Source of the DNA: an uncultured Collinsella sp. | GTDB taxonomy: Bacteria > Actinomycetota > Coriobacteriia > Coriobacteriales > Coriobacteriaceae | NCBI GenBank assembly: GCA_900755005.1 | Contig: CAAEEX010000007.1 | Coordinates: 1 to 15,546 of the forward strand | Direction of reading: 5' to 3' | Length of the DNA stretch: 15,546 nucleotides | Part shown: positions 1 to 7,633 of the stretch, one piece after another | Layout: each line of letters begins with the position of its first letter | How positions within the stretch are numbered: the first letter of the stretch is position 1 | Translations under genes and position numbers: made by a program | The notes under the pieces: generated by a model | What the model was told of the DNA's origin: nothing | Databases searched by the model: none | What the model saw: only the letters and a program-made list of their open reading frames with translations

Positions 1-571
1 CTTCCGATGGCGCCCGCGAACTAGTGCAAGGGTTCACAGGGGTTGCCGGCTTTCCGATACGCTACATCAATCAAGAAAACCCCGGGAAGCGGGCAGTTCA
101 CAACATCGGGGTGAAAAAGTGGACATGGCACGCATCTATCGAAGCAATGTGCTGAAGCAATATCCATTTGTCCTAAAGCCGGGAGAGCACTTCGTTGCCG
201 AAACGTTCGTTTACCATCAAATCAATCAGCAATACACGCTTGCGACGCTTAACAAGATGGTAACCGTGCGGCACTATCTTGAAGACGGGTATTCAAAGAA
301 CATCCGCGCGGTAACAAGGGCCAATCCAAAGGGATATCGAAAACTGAAAAGAATGTCCATCAGCTATTCCGACACGCCGAAAGCGTACGTCGAGAACACG
401 ATTTTGTACATGGTCGGATGCATACTTTGCGGCGAGACGGTGCAAGGCATCAAAGGCGCACCCAGTAAACTCATGGCACTTATCGTCCTGCCCATTGCGG
501 GACTCCTGGTTGCGGCGGAGTTCAGAGACGGGAAAGACACCCGCGTTCAGCAAGCAAAAGAGAAGCGCTAG
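1..571 (+). pseudogene. Family 2 glycosyltransferase remnant, internal deletion and frameshift, 5' end outside window
   Basis: The first ~105 bases read in frame 3 as a typical GT2 N-terminal stretch (DGARELVQGF, then IRYINQENPGK and HNIGV). That frame stops at a TGA at 153-155. From about base 105 the homology continues in frame 2 (DMARIYRSNVLKQYPF, GEHFVAET, HYLEDGYSKN, ANPKGY), which is the C-terminal half of the same family, ending at the TAG at 569-571. In related enzymes roughly 70-80 residues, including the DxD-containing catalytic core, lie between these blocks. Here they are missing and the two halves are out of frame. This is therefore an internal deletion plus frameshift, not a sequencing slip of one base. 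The ATG at 119 could open the downstream half but would give only a non-catalytic fragment with a hydrophobic tail. The intact gene would have acted in surface polysaccharide assembly with the neighbouring flippase. The family is recognised from motif memory only. Confidence 0.8.
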
Positions 572-1812
572 GAACTTCTCCTCCTCGCCTTCAAGGTAAT
601 GACGATGCCCACGATGGAGAGAACCGATGCAACCACACTCGTTAAAATCGAGTTGGCGGTTGGACCGTTCATGTTAAAAGCGCTCTGCATGGGGGCAAGC
701 GCGGCGAGCATCAACAAGAAAACAATCGCGCTGTTTAAAAGCGAGAGTCGGTAGCCCTTGAACGCGATAAGAAGATCGCCCATAAAATTCGAAAGACCGA
801 GGAGGACCGCTGAAATCGCCATCGGCGTCACCAGATACAAATACTGGGCAATCGACTCGCCGTACATGATGCGAATAACGGGAGGCCCGACGATGGCCAT
901 TCCCGCTACGCCCACGACGCCGATAACAAGGACACCGACCGCAGACATTGAGAACAGCTTCTTGAGAGAATGAGGTCCGACACCTTGGAACGCCTCGGAG
1001 AAGTACCCGATAAGCGGTGCGTACACAAAGGAGATGCCCGACTGGACAATTGCGACAGGGGACGCGATGGAAGAATACGCACCCAATGCAGCCGCGCCCA
1101 TTTCGGAGGACAGAAACTGGCGTGGAAGGGACGGCACCGCGGCGACGATAAGGCCGCTCGCCACGATGGGAAGACAGCTCTTCCCAAGATCGACAACCAT
1201 TTTGCGGCTCACCTCACATTTGAGATCAACCAAGCTCCTTGTACGAGGCAAGTCGAGGAATAGGCCGATTACAAGCGTGGCAACCGCCATCAGAAATAGA
1301 GTCAGCATGAGATTCCCCGTTGCCGAGAATACGCATGCGAACATTGCAAGGGAGACCAGCCCCTGCAATGCCACGGATTGGCCGACGAAATCCATTCTAT
1401 GGTTCACCTGGTCGGTCGTATGAAGACAGCTAATCACAAGACTCGAGGTCTTCCAGAACGTGAACGCGCACACCACGGGAAAACACCCCGCCGCGCCCGT
1501 GGCCAACGAATACAAAATGATTGCGGCGAACGCTCCGGCACACGTTATCAAACGAAAAGAAAGGTACTCGCCGGGCGAATACTTACGCTCGACATCCGAC
1601 AACTGGTATAGATCCGAACGAAAAACGGCAACCGGCACGAAGATGGCGTATATCGAGAATGCGAGTGAGTACGCGCCGGCATCATCGAAGTTTGTCGAGA
1701 GACGAACGATTAGGATGGACACGAGCCACTGGGCGGCCAGTCCGATAACCGACCCTACGGTGTTCCACAGCATGTTGCCGCCAATGGAGAGACCTTTGCT
1801 CTTGTCTTTCAT
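568..1812 (-). CDS. Polysaccharide/teichoic-acid flippase (Wzx-type, MOP superfamily)
   Basis: A 414-residue, very hydrophobic protein with about 12 predicted membrane segments. The N-terminal pattern (GGNMLWNTVGSVIG, then QWLVSILIVRLS) is typical of O-antigen/teichoic-acid flippases that move lipid-linked glycan units across the membrane. The start at 1812 is chosen because AGGAGG lies just upstream (spacing only 3 bases, tighter than ideal) and because it gives the usual short lead before the first helix. An ATG at 1857 adds 15 basic/polar residues but has no visible ribosome binding site. The TAG stop shares the CTAG tetranucleotide with the stop of the convergent glycosyltransferase remnant (4-base overlap), so no terminator fits between them. 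The reading frame looks intact although genes on both sides are broken. The transported substrate cannot be told from sequence. Confidence 0.87.
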   Translation of the reverse strand: MKDKSKGLSIGGNMLWNTVGSVIGLAAQWLVSILIVRLSTNFDDAGAYSLAFSIYAIFVPVAVFRSDLYQLSDVERKYSPGEYLSFRLITCAGAFAAIILYSLATGAAGCFPVVCAFTFWKTSSLVISCLHTTDQVNHRMDFVGQSVALQGLVSLAMFACVFSATGNLMLTLFLMAVATLVIGLFLDLPRTRSLVDLKCEVSRKMVVDLGKSCLPIVASGLIVAAVPSLPRQFLSSEMGAAALGAYSSIASPVAIVQSGISFVYAPLIGYFSEAFQGVGPHSLKKLFSMSAVGVLVIGVVGVAGMAIVGPPVIRIMYGESIAQYLYLVTPMAISAVLLGLSNFMGDLLIAFKGYRLSLLNSAIVFLLMLAALAPMQSAFNMNGPTANSILTSVVASVLSIVGIVITLKARRRSS

Positions 1813-1868
1813 GCGCCTCCTGCTCGGTGTCCGCAAATGTGTCGAAGCATTCGTCATACCAAGTTGAA

Positions 1869-1897
1869 ACGATAGACCTCTTGGCCTTCATCAACAA
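1869..1897 (-). promoter_or_regulatory. Possible promoter for the flippase gene
   Basis: On the minus strand TTGTTG (1892-1897) is followed after 17 bases by TATCGT (1869-1874), about 55 bases before the preferred flippase start. Both boxes are imperfect, so this is only a candidate. Confidence 0.25.
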
Positions 1898-1940
1898 GAA
1901 ACCAGCAAAGATCACATAGTAATCCAATGTTAAAGCGTGC

Positions 1941-1968
1941 GACCGCGGACACGAATCTATCCGCGGTC
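1941..1968. terminator. GC-rich hairpin, likely terminator
   Basis: A perfect 9-bp inverted repeat, GACCGCGGA (1941-1949) and TCCGCGGTC (1960-1968), has a 10-base loop and is followed on the plus strand by CTTTCT. It lies between the end of the minus-strand hydrolase pseudogene (2023) and the flippase gene. It probably ends transcripts from the pseudogene side, although the better T-rich flank faces the plus direction. Orientation is therefore uncertain. Confidence 0.5.
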
Positions 1969-2022
1969 CTTTCTAGTTGCTTGCTAGATAAGCGAAACGC
2001 CGCCATTCCAGCCTCCAGCTTA

Positions 2023-2628
2023 TCAGCCGTCCCAATCGGTCCAGTACGTCAAATCTTCAATCCACACTGAACCATGACGAAAGCTCGCAACCTTACCGTT
2101 GCCAATGTAGATGCCACCGTGGCCGAAGTCGTTCCACCACACGCCAAGCTCATCGTTCCCATGAGAGTCTGGCCAACTCCTCGTATACACCGTCGCGCCT
2201 ACGGGAATGCCAGCCTTAGACTTCGACACACCCTATTTAAGCCATGCCTCGTAAGCCATCCTGAGCGATGCGCCGGACGCTCCAGCACGGGAGCACACCG
2301 TCGCGGCCAATGCCTGACACCAACCCAATCTCAACCCGTACATATCCCTACGGGGCGCCCTCGGCCGCCACCTTTTTGCCCATCCAACTCGAAGGAACCA
2401 GAGCTCTGCCAGTAGCCGCGTCTAACTCAATCTACCACCTTCCCCGAAAACAGCCGTCACATCAGATGGGATTGACCCGCCGTATTGTTCGAGCAAATCT
2501 CCCGAACCATCGACTCGGCCCCGTTCAACGGAAGATGGCTGATCAAGAGGCGGATTGGTTGCAAATGTATTTCCGGGAAACAAAGACAGGCATGTGGCGA
2601 CAGCAAATCCAACAAAGGCACTATTCAT
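2023..2628 (-). pseudogene. Secreted papain-like hydrolase (NlpC/P60 or CHAP type), two in-frame stops
   Basis: One continuous frame of about 202 codons is interrupted by TAG codons at 2422-2424 and 2233-2235. It starts with a signal-peptide-like segment (VGFAVATCLSLFPGNTFA). A cysteine block GWCQALAATVCSRAG (putative catalytic Cys at codon 104) follows, then YEAWLK-stop-GVSKSK, IPVGATVYTRSWPDS and GHGGIYIGNGKVASF (putative catalytic His at codon 170). The Cys-then-His order and the HxxIYIGNG signature fit small cell-wall amidases/endopeptidases of this fold. Codons 70-95 look unlike the family, and a more natural reading appears in the next frame, so compensating frameshifts may also be present. 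The second stop probably replaces a Trp (TGG to TAG). It has no CW repeats, unlike the other hydrolases here. It is divergent from the L,D-transpeptidase pseudogene at 2743. Assignment to NlpC/P60 versus CHAP is unresolved. Confidence 0.72.
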
Positions 2629-2674
2629 GGGTTAAAATCCAACCATTCGTAGCATCCATGGAAGCAATCTCATT

Positions 2675-2703
2675 TTGTCGAGAATACTCATTTAAACTAT
2701 CGA
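2675..2703 (+). promoter_or_regulatory. Possible promoter of the L,D-transpeptidase pseudogene
   Basis: TTGTCG (2675-2680), a 17-base spacer and TATCGA (2698-2703) lie 40 bases before the ATG at 2743, in the 114-base region between two divergent pseudogenes. Box matches are modest. Confidence 0.25.
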
Positions 2704-4005
2704 ATTACGAGAGATTTTCCGCCTCATCACCAAGGGGGAAGCATGATTCGAAGAACTTCCGCACGGGCGACCATTGCAGTCGCCTCGGCGCTTCTATTCG
2801 CGACACCACTTGTCTCCGAAGTCCAGGCTGGTTGGGCAGACGACAGTTCCATTACCCCGACCACCGTCACAGCCGTCGAGACCGACAACTCCCAAAGCTC
2901 ACCGAGTGCCGAAGCGACCGCTCCGATTGTTACCGTACAGAGCTAATCGGCCAGCGACACGCCTTTGGAAAACGAGACCGAGCCCGAAGTTTCACCCGGA
3001 TGGAACATCAACGCTTCGGGAGAACGCTACCTTGCGGGCGCGGACGGAAAACCAGTCCAATCCAGCTGGTACCAAGATTCAGACTCTGCCTGGTACATGA
3101 TAGGCAGCGAAGGAGTCCCACAAAAGGGCTGGCTCCTATGGGATGGATCTTGGTTTTGGCTGCACCCCACGGATAACGGCAGCATGGCAACAGGGCTAAT
3201 TGAGGTTGATGGTGCACGCTACGCTTTGCGCGAGACGGGCCGCATGGCGACAGGCTGAATTCGGCTCGACGGCTCTTGGTATCTTGCAAATACCTCAGGC
3301 GCGCTCAAAACCGGATGGGCGTTTGTCGAGGGTGCATGGTACTGGCTCGACCCTGCAACGGCAAAAATGGCCACGGGCGTTATCGAAGACGGCGGTCATC
3401 GCTACCTTCTCCAGCCCTCCGGAGCCATGGCCACGCGCTGGGCGACCGACCCCGCAACGGGCAGGCGTGCCCTTGCAAACGGCTCTGGCGCCCTAGCATA
3501 CGGCCGGCAGTGAGATGATTCGAGCTGGTACTACATGGAGCCCTCCACGGGACTCGCAGCGACCGGTTGGCTTTCCGAAGGTGGACCCCGATACCACCTT
3601 GATGTTCCCTCTGGTCGCATGTGCACCGGCCGGGTTTTTGCAGGCGGAGCATGGTATTACCTTTCGAGCTCGGGAACTAGAGTAACGGGTTGGCTGTTCA
3701 ATAGCTGCTGGTACTACCTCCATGGTGACGGCATCATGGCAAGCGACGAATGGGTCGGTGCACCGAGCGATTGCTACTTCCTCACGAGCTCGGGAGCCAT
3801 GGCGACGTCCCAGGCGATCTCCGACTCCGACGGCATGCACTACGTCGATACGTACGGACACCCCGTTTCCGGATGGCAGAACACGCCGAACGGCCGCTTC
3901 CACTTTGATCCCAACAATGCCGACAAGCACTACCCCGCACTCACTGGCCTCAACACCATCAACGACAAAGACTACTACATTGATCCCGAACGTGGTGTCA
4001 TCACC

Positions 4006-4197
4006 CAACAGTGGGTCAACTGGAAAGATGGCTTTAAGCGCTACGCCTCAGACACGGGAGAGCCGGGGTCGCTCCTGCTTAAAGACGGCATTCTTTACAG
4101 CTAGACAGACATTCTCGCGTCCGGCCTTGTCGCTTTGGGCTCGGCGTCCTTCTACGCAACCCCTGGCACGAGGGCAATGGCGTTTGGAGCCACGCTG
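4006..4197 (+). other. Copy of the atypical central insert within the CW repeats (pseudogene)
   Basis: In the pseudogene frame this stretch reads QQWVNWKDG, then RYASDTGEPGSLL, GILYS-stop and ASGLVALGSASFYATPGT. It interrupts the canonical repeats and matches inserts in the L,D-transpeptidase and both NlpC/P60 proteins (pattern: W...DG....A..G, then ...ASG.V.....FY..P). It carries the TAG at 4102. Confidence 0.5.
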
Positions 4198-4914
4198 TGC
4201 GAAAACGGCATCACGCGCTACTTTGATACCACCACGGGCATGATGCGCACCGGCTGGGTCTTGGTTAACAACGCGTGGCGCTGGATCAACGCCGATGGCA
4301 CGTCGGCGAACGGTTGGCTCAACGTTGGAGGCGTCTGGTACCTTTTGGGCGAAGACGGCGTCATGAAGACCGGGTGGCAAACGGATGGTGAAGTCCAGTA
4401 CTACCTCGACGCCAGCGGCGCCATGCACACCGGTTGGCTGAATTAAAATGACACCTGGTACTGGTTCAATTCGAGCGGCGCGATGAAGACGGGTTGGGTC
4501 TACAACGCCGGCCGGTGGTATTAGCTTAACGAACAAGGCAAGATGCACACCGGATGACTTCAACTCGGTAATGACTGGTTCTACCTTGCTCCCGGAAGCG
4601 GCGAGATGTACACCGGTCTGCACCATATCGACGGCGTCGCATATCTATTCGACAGCAACGGCTATTGGCGCAGCCTCAACGTCAAGTACTGGAAAATGTT
4701 CAATCGCGCGCAGGGGTATTACAGCTCGACGAATAGGCTCATTCTTGTAGACACGGACGCTTGTACTGTCGCCGTATACAACGGTTCACGCGGCAGCTGG
4801 GCGCCCGTTAACGAGTGGATCTGCTCGCCCGGTGCCCCTTGGACCCCTACCGCGACTGGTGAGTTCACCGTTACCGGAAAGGGATACTCGTTCGGCAACG
4901 GCTATACGTGTTAC

Positions 4915-4940
4915 TACTACACGCAGTTCTACGGCGACTA
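4915..4940 (+). repeat. 26-bp exact repeat, inverted copy at 11696-11721
   Basis: The YkuD-domain segment encoding YTQFYGDY is identical over 26 bases to the reverse complement of 11696-11721 in the intact L,D-transpeptidase gene. Similarity continues on both sides at lower identity. The two genes are in opposite orientation, so this is a pair of inverted homologies about 6.8 kb apart. Confidence 0.75.
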
Positions 4941-5131
4941 CCTTTTCCACTCCGTCCTTTACAACCAGGGAACGTTCAACATCCAGAATGGACGTTTGGG
5001 TCAGAAGCTCTCTCACGGATGCGTACGCATAGCAATCCAGGATGCCAAATGGGTCTACGACAACATCCCCTATGCGCCAAGGTCGTTACGTACCAAGAGC
5101 CGATAGACCACCTCAGTCAATCCAAAAAACC

Positions 5132-5172
5132 AAAGGCGGCCGCGCTCCGATTTCGGTACGCGGTCGCCTTTT
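5132..5172. terminator. Bidirectional rho-independent terminator
   Basis: A 13-bp stem pairs AAAGGCGGCCGCG (5132-5144) with CGCGGTCGCCTTT (5159-5171), with one G-T pair and a 14-base loop. TTTT follows on the plus strand. A run of six A's at 5124-5129 gives a T-tract on the minus strand. It lies between the convergent L,D-transpeptidase pseudogene (end 5106) and the NlpC/P60 gene (end 5277), so it suits both. The rest of 5173-5276 shows nothing recognisable. Confidence 0.85.
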
Positions 5173-5276
5173 CAATAACCTAAACGAACGGATTAGTAAT
5201 ATTGGTTCATTAAGCTAACGACGGAGCTTCCATACCCCCTTGCGCTAGCCCAGCAACTGTGTCGCGCTCTTGAAAT

Positions 5277-7619
5277 TTAAATAAAAGGACGAGCAGCGCC
5301 GATTACACTTCCTCGTGCGCCGATAGGATGAATTCCGACACCCTGATGAGGCCAAGAATCAATCATCATTCCGTTGCCGAGCGCAATTGCAATATGTCCA
5401 CGATAATAAATAACATCGCCGCGTTGGATTGAACTCGTACTCACAGGCATAAAGATGTTGCTGCGATACCAATTCATGGAATTGTAGGTTTGATTCGGAT
5501 CCCATCGATGGTTGTAGGGATTGTAGACACCCATATCCATGCCAGTGGCATAAAGGCACTGCAGGACAAAGCCCGAGCAATCTACAGCGCCGCCAGGAGC
5601 AGTGGACCACGGCTCGATATATTGAGTACCAATGTATTCATAAGCACGTTGGATGAAGGCTTCTACGCAATCCTCACGTGTAGCTTCGACAGAAATGCGA
5701 GAAGGGGTCACATAGGTAAAGTATCCGGTGCAATAGCTGGGCAGCTGAACAGTCCAGGAGCTCACCTGAGGATACTGTGGAGGATTTTGCCAGCCAACCT
5801 TGTCGCACTGGCCATCGCTCCAGAACATTCGACGAACGCCATCAATAGTTCTGGCGCCAGTCGCCATAGCCCCGCTGCCGTCTAGCCAATACCACTTACC
5901 CGAGTCTTTAAGCCAACCAACGTGCATGCCGCCATTCGGATCGAGGTAATACCATGTTCCATTCAGGCATTTCCAGCCAGTTGCCATTTTTCCGTCAGCG
6001 TTTAGGTAGTACCAAGAACCGCCGGTAAACAGCCATCCGGTTTTCATCACGCCGGAATCGGCATCGAGCCAGTACCAATCGCCGTCGGCCTGCAGCCAGC
6101 CACAGTGGATGACGCCCGATCCGGGCTCGGCATAGCACTTTCGGTTTGCGACATCGACCCAGCCGGACGCGATCTGCCAGCCATCGGCCCCGGCCGTTTT
6201 AAGGGTGGTTCCGCCCTCGCGAATCACATCCCTGCAAAGGTATCCGTTATCGTCGGCATACCTCTCTTCGCCGTCCTCGACGGCGACCCAACTCGAAACC
6301 ACGAGCCTACCGCTCTGGTCTGCAAAACAATCGTTGCCTCCCACCTCAAATAGGCCCGTCTTCATAAGATGATTAGATGCGTCCAGGTAATACCAGCTCG
6401 CATCTTCCCTATACCAACCAGAAGCAAGCGCGCCAGATTGAGAGGCAAAATACCAGCCGCCCTCTGACTGCGCCCAGCCAACGGCCATGGCCCCATCGGG
6501 TTTTAGATAATAAGCCGCGTCGCCGAGGTCCAAATAGCCGACGGACATTATCCCATCGGAGGCCGGGTCGAGGTAATACCAGGCGCCGTCTACGAGCTTC
6601 CAGCCAGCGCACGCAATGCCATCGGAGCAGTAATACCAGTCAGCTCCGTCTTTGCACCATCCGTTTGCGAGACCGTAGTCGCCAAAAATATAGGTATCCC
6701 CATCGATATCGCGACGCCCCTTGGACATGGCGAGCGTCTGCGGGTCAAGATAATAGCGTGCCCCGCCGATCGTCTGCCATGACGAAGCGAGTGCACCCGA
6801 CGAACAAGCCCAGTACCAGCACCCGTCAACGAGAATCCAGCCCGTTTTCATTGCGCCCGACGAGTTCGTGAAATACCACGTGTCGTTATCGTTCACCCAC
6901 CCGGTGCGCATGTTACCAGTTTGGGAATCGAGATAATACCACGAACGTCCGACAAACACCCAACCAGAGGCCACAACGCCATTCGAATAGGAGTAGTGCC
7001 ACGCACCATCGACGATATACCAGCCCGTATACATATAGCCCGCTGAATCGAAGCTGTATAGGGTGCCATCGACCTCGAGCGTGCAATTCGTCGGATAGCC
7101 GCCATCGTTATAGGCGTACCACCATCCGGTAGCATTGTGCCGCCACGATCCGGGAAGCGCGATCCGGTTGCCTGCGCTTCTCACGATATCGAACGACATG
7201 CGCGCCTCAAAGCCGGCATAATTGCCCAAGCCCTCAATGAGCACAGAAGCCTCACCGGGAATGACGTTGTTTTCATACAAAACGGCGTAGTCAAGGCCCT
7301 CAGCAAGCGCCCGCTCCCCATCGCGCACCGTAACCTGCGGGGCAATTGCAGCACCGGTATATTCAATCGAAGTGCTCTCCAATTCGCACTGTACTTGGTC
7401 AAAAGACGGCTGCGCCTCTTCCGAATCTTTTCCTCCAGCCTGCGCCCCACTCACTTCCGCAACGGCAAGCACCGCTTCATCGCCAGCCTGCTCTGCACCG
7501 GCAAGCGATCCAACGGGAGCAACGAAAGAGTCTTGCGCCCATGCCGCACCCGGAAGCAACGCAAGCGACACTGTCGCCGCAAGGGCCAGAGAGCGCATCA
7601 CCCTACTCATTTTTTTCAT
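5277..7619 (-). CDS. Secreted CW-repeat (choline-binding-type) NlpC/P60 peptidase with Ig-like domain
   Basis: A 780-residue exported protein. Residues 1-28 form a signal peptide (LALLPGAAWA). Residues 84-146 resemble a small bacterial Ig-like module (YTGAAIAPQVTVRDG, then GLGNYAGF). About 20 Trp/Tyr/Gly repeats run from 157 to 612, broken by an atypical insert at about 442-508. The C-terminal NlpC/P60 domain (about 644-780) has Cys681 in VDCSGFV and His742 in RGHIAIALG. The third polar catalytic position appears to be Asp754 (MIDSW) rather than the common His. NlpC/P60 enzymes cleave peptidoglycan stem peptides outside the cell, and the repeats would anchor it to a decorated wall glycan. AGAAGGG lies about 8 bases before the ATG. 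Only 14 bases separate it from the upstream gene at 7634-9601, so co-transcription is likely. Confidence 0.93.
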   Translation of the reverse strand: MKKMSRVMRSLALAATVSLALLPGAAWAQDSFVAPVGSLAGAEQAGDEAVLAVAEVSGAQAGGKDSEEAQPSFDQVQCELESTSIEYTGAAIAPQVTVRDGERALAEGLDYAVLYENNVIPGEASVLIEGLGNYAGFEARMSFDIVRSAGNRIALPGSWRHNATGWWYAYNDGGYPTNCTLEVDGTLYSFDSAGYMYTGWYIVDGAWHYSYSNGVVASGWVFVGRSWYYLDSQTGNMRTGWVNDNDTWYFTNSSGAMKTGWILVDGCWYWACSSGALASSWQTIGGARYYLDPQTLAMSKGRRDIDGDTYIFGDYGLANGWCKDGADWYYCSDGIACAGWKLVDGAWYYLDPASDGIMSVGYLDLGDAAYYLKPDGAMAVGWAQSEGGWYFASQSGALASGWYREDASWYYLDASNHLMKTGLFEVGGNDCFADQSGRLVVSSWVAVEDGEERYADDNGYLCRDVIREGGTTLKTAGADGWQIASGWVDVANRKCYAEPGSGVIHCGWLQADGDWYWLDADSGVMKTGWLFTGGSWYYLNADGKMATGWKCLNGTWYYLDPNGGMHVGWLKDSGKWYWLDGSGAMATGARTIDGVRRMFWSDGQCDKVGWQNPPQYPQVSSWTVQLPSYCTGYFTYVTPSRISVEATREDCVEAFIQRAYEYIGTQYIEPWSTAPGGAVDCSGFVLQCLYATGMDMGVYNPYNHRWDPNQTYNSMNWYRSNIFMPVSTSSIQRGDVIYYRGHIAIALGNGMMIDSWPHQGVGIHPIGARGSVIGAARPFI
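6096..6296 (-). other. Atypical central insert in the CW repeats of the 780-residue NlpC/P60 protein
   Basis: Residues about 442-508 (SSWVAVEDG, then ERYADDNGYLC, ASGWVDVANRKCYAEPGSG) depart from the 20-residue repeat rule but align with inserts in three neighbouring proteins. It separates an N-terminal from a C-terminal block of repeats. Confidence 0.5.
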
Positions 7620-7633
7620 GATTCAACCCTTCT

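Larger units (their letters stand above)
2743..5106 (+). pseudogene. CW-repeat L,D-transpeptidase (YkuD), seven in-frame stops plus late frameshift
   Basis: All coding pieces lie in one frame from the ATG at 2743, which has a good ribosome binding site (AAGGGGGAAGC). Order: signal peptide (ASALLFATPLVSEVQA), acidic/Ser-Thr linker, about 20 choline-binding-type repeats (GW..., WYY, SGAMKTGW), and a C-terminal YkuD domain from about 4726 with FHS and the SHGCVR active-site motif. Stops sit at 2944 (TAA), 3256 (TGA), 3511 (TGA), 4102 (TAG), 4444 (TAA), 4522 (TAG) and 4555 (TGA). At 3256, 4522 and 4555 the repeat pattern calls for Trp. Near 5074-5079 one base seems lost: the alternative frame restores AKVVTY, matching the end of the intact paralogue at 11536-13494. 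It is convergent with the NlpC/P60 gene at 5277. A protein begun at the ATG at 4606 would carry the catalytic domain but no export signal. Confidence 0.9.

Noticed and set aside
1682..1927. 81-codon minus-strand frame beginning MDYYVIFAGFLLMKAK
   Set aside because: It overlaps the flippase start in another frame, loses protein-like composition after ~40 residues and has no clear ribosome binding site.
2268..3176. 302-codon open frame on the plus strand
   Set aside because: It runs antisense to the hydrolase pseudogene and out of frame through the transpeptidase pseudogene; low-complexity Arg/Ser/His composition and no domain, so it is a shadow frame.
2743..5106. Stop-codon recoding (for example TGA as Trp) keeping the transpeptidase gene functional
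   Set aside because: TAA and TAG also interrupt the frame, intact genes here end with TAA and TAG, and a frameshift breaks the C-terminus.
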